Shown one piece after another: positions 7,589 to 11,535 of a stretch of DNA of 11,535 bases. The stretch spans positions 1 through 11,535 of the forward strand of contig JAEXBC010000439.1 of NCBI GenBank assembly GCA_023457875.1, given 5' to 3'. The DNA comes from Bacillota bacterium (GTDB lineage Bacteria > Bacillota > Clostridia > Lachnospirales > Cellulosilyticaceae). Position 1 is the stretch's first letter. Each line of letters starts with the position of its first letter. The notes below the pieces were generated by a model. That model was not told the DNA's origin. It searched no databases and saw only the letters and a list, made by a program, of their open reading frames with translations. A program made the translations under genes and the position numbers.

Positions 7589-7717
7589 AGAAAATGTACG
7601 TGGAAACGACATATTCGTATATTTTGGTGATAATATCCAAAAGTTCAATGGGGAATTAGTACAAATGTCATTGGTGCCACATAATACTATATTACATTTT
7701 AGTAGGAGATGGAGAAG

Positions 7718-8935
7718 ATGTCTTATCACTATTTACTAGATTTAGCGATTATTTTAATTAGTACCAAATTATTAGGATTAATTACCAAAAAGATTCATAT
7801 GCCTCAGGTCGTAGGCGCACTTTTTGCAGGACTCATATTTGGGCCAGCCGTATTAAATGTGCTTCAGGAAACAGAATTTATTAAACAGATGGCTGAACTA
7901 GGTGTTATTGCACTGATGTTTGTTGCGGGCATTGAGACGGACATTAATGAAATGAAGAAAACTGGAAAAGCTTCTTGTGCTATTGCTTTAGTGGGGGTAA
8001 TCGTTCCCCTTGCCGGTGGATTTTTGGTGTCAATGATTTTTAATCAACCAACAGCAGGCACCCCAGATCAATTAGCCATTCTTAAGAACGTGTTTATTGG
8101 TGTTATCTTAACAGCTACTTCTGTAAGTATTACAGTAGAAACTTTAAAAGAAATTGGAAAATTAACGACTCCAGTAGGAAATGCAATTCTTGGCGCAGCA
8201 CTAATAGATGATGTGCTTGGCATTATTGCCTTAACCATTGTTAGCAGTCTTGCAGATGCAAGCGTTAATGTATGGTGGGTTATCATTAAGATTATCTTGT
8301 TTTTTGTATTTTGCGGTGTGGTTGGTTTTGGTTTTTATAAATTTTTTAAGAACTGGACAAATAGAGACGAAATGGATCGTCGTCGCTATGTTATTGTAGC
8401 CTTTGTATTTTGTTTACTTCTTGCCTATATTTCTGAAGAATTCTTTGGTGTGGCAGATATTACAGGTGCTTATATTGCTGGACTTATTATATCTAACACA
8501 ATTAAGCGGGATTATATTACGCACCGTTTTGAAACAATGTCCTATCTGTTACTTTCTCCGATATTCTTTGCAAGTATCGGTATATCAGTAGAACTTGAAT
8601 CAATGTCAATAACTCTCGTTCTATATACTCTATGTTTGTTAATTGTGGCGATTATAACTAAAATGGTAGGTTGTGGTATAGGAGCTAGGATTTGTGGCTT
8701 TAGTAATAGAGAATCCTTGCAAATTGGGACGGGAATGGTTTCCAGAGGAGAAGTTGCACTTATTGTAGCAAGTAAAGGAGCTGCAATAGGCTTAGTAAAT
8801 ACAGAGATTTTTGGACCTATTGTTATTATGGTAGCTGCAACGACCATTTTAACCCCTATTTTGTTAAAACTCGTATTTAAACCTTCTGGGTCAGAAAAGA
8901 CCAAGCTTGACGTAAAAGGTGCCTCAAGCCATTAA
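7718..8935 (+). CDS. CPA2-family sodium(potassium)/proton antiporter, NapA/KefB-like
   Basis: This 405-residue membrane antiporter is hydrophobic throughout (about 11-13 helices) and exchanges monovalent cations for protons in the family. Key motifs: ATSVSITVETL (133-143), the paired ion-binding aspartates in ALIDDVLGI (D164-D165), and VSRGEVALIVA in a late helix (R343-E345), as in NapA-type proteins. The Asp-Asp pair is associated with electrogenic exchange. It ends soon after the last helix and lacks the RCK/TrkA-N nucleotide-binding domain of KefB/KefC. An ATG at 7709 abuts its AGGAG site, so the ATG at 7718, nine bases after the site, is preferred. Divergence from a LysR gene suggests induction by a small ligand or stress. 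Confidence 0.88.
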   Translation: MSYHYLLDLAIILISTKLLGLITKKIHMPQVVGALFAGLIFGPAVLNVLQETEFIKQMAELGVIALMFVAGIETDINEMKKTGKASCAIALVGVIVPLAGGFLVSMIFNQPTAGTPDQLAILKNVFIGVILTATSVSITVETLKEIGKLTTPVGNAILGAALIDDVLGIIALTIVSSLADASVNVWWVIIKIILFFVFCGVVGFGFYKFFKNWTNRDEMDRRRYVIVAFVFCLLLAYISEEFFGVADITGAYIAGLIISNTIKRDYITHRFETMSYLLLSPIFFASIGISVELESMSITLVLYTLCLLIVAIITKMVGCGIGARICGFSNRESLQIGTGMVSRGEVALIVASKGAAIGLVNTEIFGPIVIMVAATTILTPILLKLVFKPSGSEKTKLDVKGASSH

Positions 8936-8955
8936 TACTCAAAAAGTTAAACGTC

Positions 8956-8988
8956 AATGTGTATATAATTAAAAAAAATGTGTATACT
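8956..8988 (+). promoter_or_regulatory. Direct repeat with -10-like elements upstream of ssb-like gene
   Basis: AATGTGTATA occurs at 8956-8965 and again at 8977-8986, 21 bases apart start to start (two helical turns). TATAAT at 8964-8969 and TATACT at 8983-8988 each overlap one copy, but neither has a clear -35. This may be an activator- or repressor-controlled promoter for the short SSB gene. Confidence 0.4.
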
Positions 8989-9013
8989 CCTAAAAAATAG
9001 TAGGAGGTGCAAT

Positions 9014-9355
9014 GTGAACCAAGTAAATTTGATTGGAAATGTAACACGAGATGTGGAGCTCAAAGAGTCTCCCTCACAGCACAAATATGTTCAGTTTGTC
9101 TTAGCAGTAAATGCCTTTGGAAATAAAGAGAAGAGCGCTGATTTTATCAATATGGTTGCCTTTGGTACCCAAGCAGAGCGAATCGCCATGTATCTAGAAA
9201 AAGGCAGCAAGGTAGCAGTGAGTGGTCACCTATCTAGTGAAAAATACACGAATAAAGATGGTGACATAAGAACAAGTACTAATGTCATCGTGGAGACCTT
9301 TGAATTAGTGAATGGAAAGAAAAAGACAGAGCAGCTAGAAGCTCAAGAGGCATAA
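9014..9355 (+). CDS. Short single-stranded DNA-binding protein, SsbB-like
   Basis: This 113-residue OB-fold protein should bind single-stranded DNA. It opens MNQVNLIGNVTRDVEL, followed by FVLAVN, DFINMVAFGTQAERIAMYL, KGSKVAVSGHLSSEKYTN and VIVETFEL, the standard SSB strand order. It ends QLEAQEA and lacks the acidic tip (usually ending in IPF) through which housekeeping SSB recruits partners. Length and missing tip match Bacillus SsbB, the competence-linked paralogue. The frame is open from 8978, but the GTG at 9014 lies six bases after AGGAGG and gives the family's exact N-terminus. It is not flanked by rpsF and rpsR, so it is probably an accessory paralogue. Confidence 0.85.
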   Translation: MNQVNLIGNVTRDVELKESPSQHKYVQFVLAVNAFGNKEKSADFINMVAFGTQAERIAMYLEKGSKVAVSGHLSSEKYTNKDGDIRTSTNVIVETFELVNGKKKTEQLEAQEA

Positions 9356-9375
9356 CAGGATATTAAAGGTTATAT

Positions 9376-9474
9376 AAAGAGGTTATTGCATTAAGAATAG
9401 CTACTACAAGCATGACGCTTATTTTAAATAGGGATCATAGCTTGTAGTGGCTTCTTGAGTGTGATGACCTTTTT
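9376..9474. repeat. 99-base near-perfect hairpin (long inverted repeat)
   Basis: Bases 9376-9423 fold back on 9427-9474 with a 3-base loop (TTA, 9424-9426). I count 44 base pairs: 9376-9396 pairs with 9453-9474, 9399-9415 with 9435-9452, and 9418-9423 with 9427-9432. Interruptions are a bulged AT (9397-9398), single bulges at 9439 and 9457, and a 2x2 internal loop. Seven pairs are G-T wobbles. The strongest arm is AGCTACTACAAGC (9399-9411) with GCTTGTAGTGGCT (9440-9452). The 3' arm ends in a T run, so it could terminate ssb transcripts, but it is much longer than a normal terminator. It may also be a structured RNA or a relic of a small palindromic element. Confidence 0.75.
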
Positions 9475-9584
9475 TAGTGTGTGATGCGTCTAGCTATGCT
9501 AAAGCAGGTTTTTTTAATAGGAAATTGGGTAGCCTATACATATTAGTTGGTGGAAAATGAGCCGCTATGACAAGGACAACTGAT

Positions 9585-10871
9585 ATGGGAGGGCTATGTA
9601 TAAAAGAACATATAGTTAAAGCCACGAATAAGAGAATTGAAATTTCAAGAGATATACAGTATTTAGTGCTTACCCTGTATGCTAGTTCGTTTGTGATATT
9701 TGGGTGTTTATTGGATACCCCTAGTAATATTATAAAAGGACTTGTCAGAATTATAAAAAGCACAGATATATTAATCACGGATTATATGATTATAGGGGGA
9801 ATGGCAGCGAGCTTTGTTAACTCAGGAATAATAACCCTTATATGTATCTTTTTATTATACTACTTAAAAGTTAATATGAGTGGTATGTCCATTGCATCAT
9901 TATTTTTATTATCAGGATTTGCTTTGTTCGGAAAAAATATTTTTAATATATGGCTTATTATTTTAGGCGTTTTTTTATATACAAAGGTACAAAAAGAAAG
10001 GTTTGCAAAGTATGTCAACATTGCCCTATTAGGAACAGGTATGTCGCCTATCATTACAGAGATTCTATTTGTTATGAATTATCCTATAGTGGTTAGAATA
10101 ACGTTAAGCGTTGTAATTGGAATAAGCATAGGATTTGTTTTGCCTCCACTATCATCACATATGATGAAGTTTCATCAAGGTTTCAATTTATATAACATTG
10201 GATTTACAACAGGGATTATTGTAACGATACTTGTTTCCTTATTTAAATCTTATGGCTATGTTGCCAGAGACACTTTGATTTGGAGTATAGGTAATAATCT
10301 GATTTTAGGAGAATTTCTTTCACTTATTTTTCTAGCATTTATTATAACGGGATTTTATCTAAATGGGTTATCACTTGATGGTGTAAGCAATATTTTCGGT
10401 TATTCAGGTAGGCTAATTTGCGATTTTGTATTAATGGAAGGATTTCCATCCACTTTAATCAATATGGGTTTGAACGGATTTTTAGGTATGGGTTATATAC
10501 TACTGGCTGGAGGTTCACTAAATGGGCCTACAGTTGGAGGGATATTGACAATTATGGGGTTTGGTGGCTTCGGTAAGCACTGGAAAAATATTACTCCTAC
10601 ACTTTTTGGCGTTTTCATGGGAAGTATCATAAAGCTTTGGAGTATCCATGATCCTAAAATATTAATTGCTGCTTTATTTGGAACCTCTCTAGCACCAATA
10701 TCAGGACATTTTGGATGGCAATATGGGGTAATAGCAGGCTTTATTAATGCATCAGTTGTTTTGAATATAAGCGCTCTGAGTGGCGGCATAAATCTATATA
10801 ACACTGGGTTTGCGGCAGGTGTAGTAGCGGCCATGCTGGTTCCGATTATTGAAGCTTTTCAGAAAGGATGA
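9585..10871 (+). CDS. DUF1576-family multi-spanning membrane protein
   Basis: This 428-residue protein has about 10-12 hydrophobic segments and looks like a transporter or channel of the uncharacterised DUF1576 family. It holds two copies of one domain, at about 66-222 and 280-422. Matching landmarks are FVNSG / LINMG, GFALFGKN / GFGGFGKH, LGVF / FGVF, LLGTGMSPI / LFGTSLAPI and GFNLYNIGFTTGI / GINLYNTGFAAGV. Repeated Gly/Asn motifs in hydrophobic surroundings suggest a pseudo-symmetric pore. No enzyme motif was seen. An ATG at 9567 has no good ribosome site; the ATG at 9585 has AAGGA eight bases before it and is chosen. It follows a long hairpin and is probably co-transcribed with the next gene. 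The substrate is unknown. Confidence 0.8.
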   Translation: MGGLCIKEHIVKATNKRIEISRDIQYLVLTLYASSFVIFGCLLDTPSNIIKGLVRIIKSTDILITDYMIIGGMAASFVNSGIITLICIFLLYYLKVNMSGMSIASLFLLSGFALFGKNIFNIWLIILGVFLYTKVQKERFAKYVNIALLGTGMSPIITEILFVMNYPIVVRITLSVVIGISIGFVLPPLSSHMMKFHQGFNLYNIGFTTGIIVTILVSLFKSYGYVARDTLIWSIGNNLILGEFLSLIFLAFIITGFYLNGLSLDGVSNIFGYSGRLICDFVLMEGFPSTLINMGLNGFLGMGYILLAGGSLNGPTVGGILTIMGFGGFGKHWKNITPTLFGVFMGSIIKLWSIHDPKILIAALFGTSLAPISGHFGWQYGVIAGFINASVVLNISALSGGINLYNTGFAAGVVAAMLVPIIEAFQKG

Positions 10872-10877
10872 AGGGTG

Positions 10878-11219
10878 ATGAAACATACTAACAAACGGCT
10901 AATGGGAATAGTTGATGAATTAACGATGTATTTGTTTTCCGTAGGAGGCACCAGTATTAGTATTCAGATTCAAGAATGGGAACATAAGTATCAATTAACC
11001 ATTAAAAGTAATTACAGTAGTGATAAGAAAGAAAAACTTGATAAACTTATTAAAGTACTTAAGTATCCTAGACAAGAAGAGATGGAAGAATATTGTTGGG
11101 AACTAGCTGGAGATTCAGACGTAGGTAGTGAGATGTATCTAGTGGGAATGATGATTAATCTTGTAGAAGCAAAAATTCTCCAGAATGAGGTGGAGTTATA
11201 TCTATGCAAGGACAAATAA
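10878..11219 (+). CDS. Conserved-looking small soluble protein, function unknown
   Basis: This 113-residue protein has no signal peptide or membrane helix. I do not recognise a named family. It begins with a likely helix (RLMGIVDELTMYLFSVGGT), then two strands (ISIQIQEWEHKYQLTIKSNY), a charged helix (residues 48-62), the motif YPRQEEMEEYCWELAGDSD (63-81), a hydrophobic helix (SEMYLVGMMINLVEAKI) and a final strand (EVELYLC). This alpha/beta pattern suggests a small folded regulatory or adaptor domain. Its start is 7 bases after the DUF1576 stop, and AAGGA at 10864-10868 lies inside the end of that gene, so the two are probably translated together. It may be a cytoplasmic partner of the membrane protein. 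GTG at 10875 is an alternative start. Confidence 0.75.
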   Translation: MKHTNKRLMGIVDELTMYLFSVGGTSISIQIQEWEHKYQLTIKSNYSSDKKEKLDKLIKVLKYPRQEEMEEYCWELAGDSDVGSEMYLVGMMINLVEAKILQNEVELYLCKDK

Positions 11220-11297
11220 TACAAATAATGCTTTTAATAGTGATTTAGCACGCATTATATTTGCATATCAGATACTTACAAAAAATGTTGGATTTTG

Positions 11298-11326
11298 TTG
11301 AAAATATGCGTATTTTGTTATAGAAT
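11298..11326 (+). promoter_or_regulatory. Outward promoter with palindrome in its spacer
   Basis: TTGAAA (11298-11303) and TAGAAT (11321-11326) are exactly 17 bases apart. Within them lies AAAATA-TGCG-TATTTT (11301-11316), an inverted repeat that would place a repressor across the polymerase site. The transcript would run rightward into the gene-free stretch, either as a long leader of a gene beyond the window or as a small RNA. Confidence 0.5.
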
Positions 11327-11411
11327 TAGCATATTAGTATTCATTGCATTGTAGAAATAGATTTGACCTGATCTTCTATGAATATTGATTACTATTAGCA
11401 AAATATAACGG

Positions 11412-11461
11412 TAGTGTAAAGTAATTTATGAAAAAGCAAATTAATAGAGATAGTTACACTA
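11412..11461. repeat. Nested inverted repeat
   Basis: TAGTGTAA (11412-11419) is perfectly inverted as TTACACTA (11454-11461), and inside it TAATTT (11422-11427) is inverted as AAATTA (11438-11443) around a 10-base loop. It could fold as a two-stage hairpin in RNA, form a double operator, or be the edge of a degenerate mobile element. No target duplication or transposase is visible. Confidence 0.5.
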
Positions 11462-11535
11462 AACTTCTTAAAAACAAATTTTCAAGAGTCCAAAAGAGAC
11501 TTTAAGACACAAGAAATAAACCTTTCGATAAAGGC

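Larger units (their letters stand above)
11220..11535. other. AT-rich end region with no convincing gene
   Basis: No open frame with a ribosome site was found on either strand in these 316 bases. The contents are a 9-base tandem repeat (ACAAATAAT, 11212-11220 and 11221-11229) that includes the previous stop, a promoter-like element, a nested inverted repeat, and a small hairpin at the edge (CCTTT 11521-11525 with AAAGG 11530-11534). A frame open from 11431 to the window edge has no start codon. Confidence 0.6.

Noticed and set aside
7589..7717. Riboswitch (for example c-di-AMP type) in the antiporter leader
   Set aside because: Ion transporters are often so regulated, but I could not find the conserved cores of known classes, only one 6-base-pair hairpin.
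7536..7739. 67-residue open frame between the LysR and antiporter genes
   Set aside because: It spans the divergent promoters and overlaps the antiporter start in another frame. There is no ribosome site and the composition is that of translated AT-rich non-coding DNA.
8978..9013. Upstream ATG at 8978 as the start of the SSB-like gene
   Set aside because: It adds 12 residues not found in SSB proteins and has no ribosome site. The GTG at 9014 has AGGAGG six bases away and gives the standard N-terminus.
10493..10834. 113-residue minus-strand frame inside the DUF1576 gene
   Set aside because: It is a shadow of the second, glycine-rich repeat of the plus-strand gene, with proline-rich low-complexity composition and no ribosome site. 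Other antisense frames in the window were rejected for the same reason.
11428..11505. 25-codon frame starting MKKQINRD
   Set aside because: No Shine-Dalgarno sequence precedes it, it is very short, and it lies across the nested inverted repeat.
11471..11505. Terminator at AGAGTC / GACTTT near the window end
   Set aside because: The stem is only six pairs with a wobble and no T run follows on either strand.

Overview
The window looks like chromosomal DNA of a low-GC Gram-positive anaerobe of the class Clostridia, probably near Lachnospiraceae or Cellulosilyticum-type organisms. This is inferred from AT-rich codon use, strong AGGAGG-type ribosome binding sites, sigma-A type promoters and the gene families present. 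No rRNA, tRNA, CRISPR array or intact insertion sequence was seen.

Region 1 (1-4321) is the end of an operon: the C-terminal tail of a solute-binding protein, two CUT1-type sugar ABC permeases, a HlyD/MacA-like membrane-fusion adaptor, and a membrane protein with a MacB-like extracytoplasmic domain but no ATPase. Genes are 3-25 bases apart or overlap (ATGA), and a strong terminator overlaps the last stop codon. Importer subunits in one transcription unit with exporter-type envelope proteins is the most unusual gene arrangement here.

Region 2 (4375-5852) has its own promoter and encodes a two-gene ABC-2 (BcrA-like) transporter. Region 3 (5868-7549) has a HAD phosphatase of the beta-phosphoglucomutase type facing a LysR regulator; the two converge on one bidirectional terminator. 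The LysR gene diverges from a CPA2 sodium/proton antiporter (7718-8935), with back-to-back promoters about 10 bases apart, so the regulator probably controls the antiporter.

Region 4 (8936-9355) is a short single-stranded DNA-binding protein without the acidic tip, resembling SsbB. It is followed by a 99-base near-perfect hairpin (44 base pairs, 3-base loop) in the gap before the next gene.

Region 5 (9585-11219) is a two-gene unit: a multi-spanning DUF1576 membrane protein with a clear internal duplication, and a 113-residue soluble protein of unknown function. The last 316 bases have no convincing gene. They hold a good outward promoter with an operator-like palindrome in its spacer, and a nested inverted repeat.
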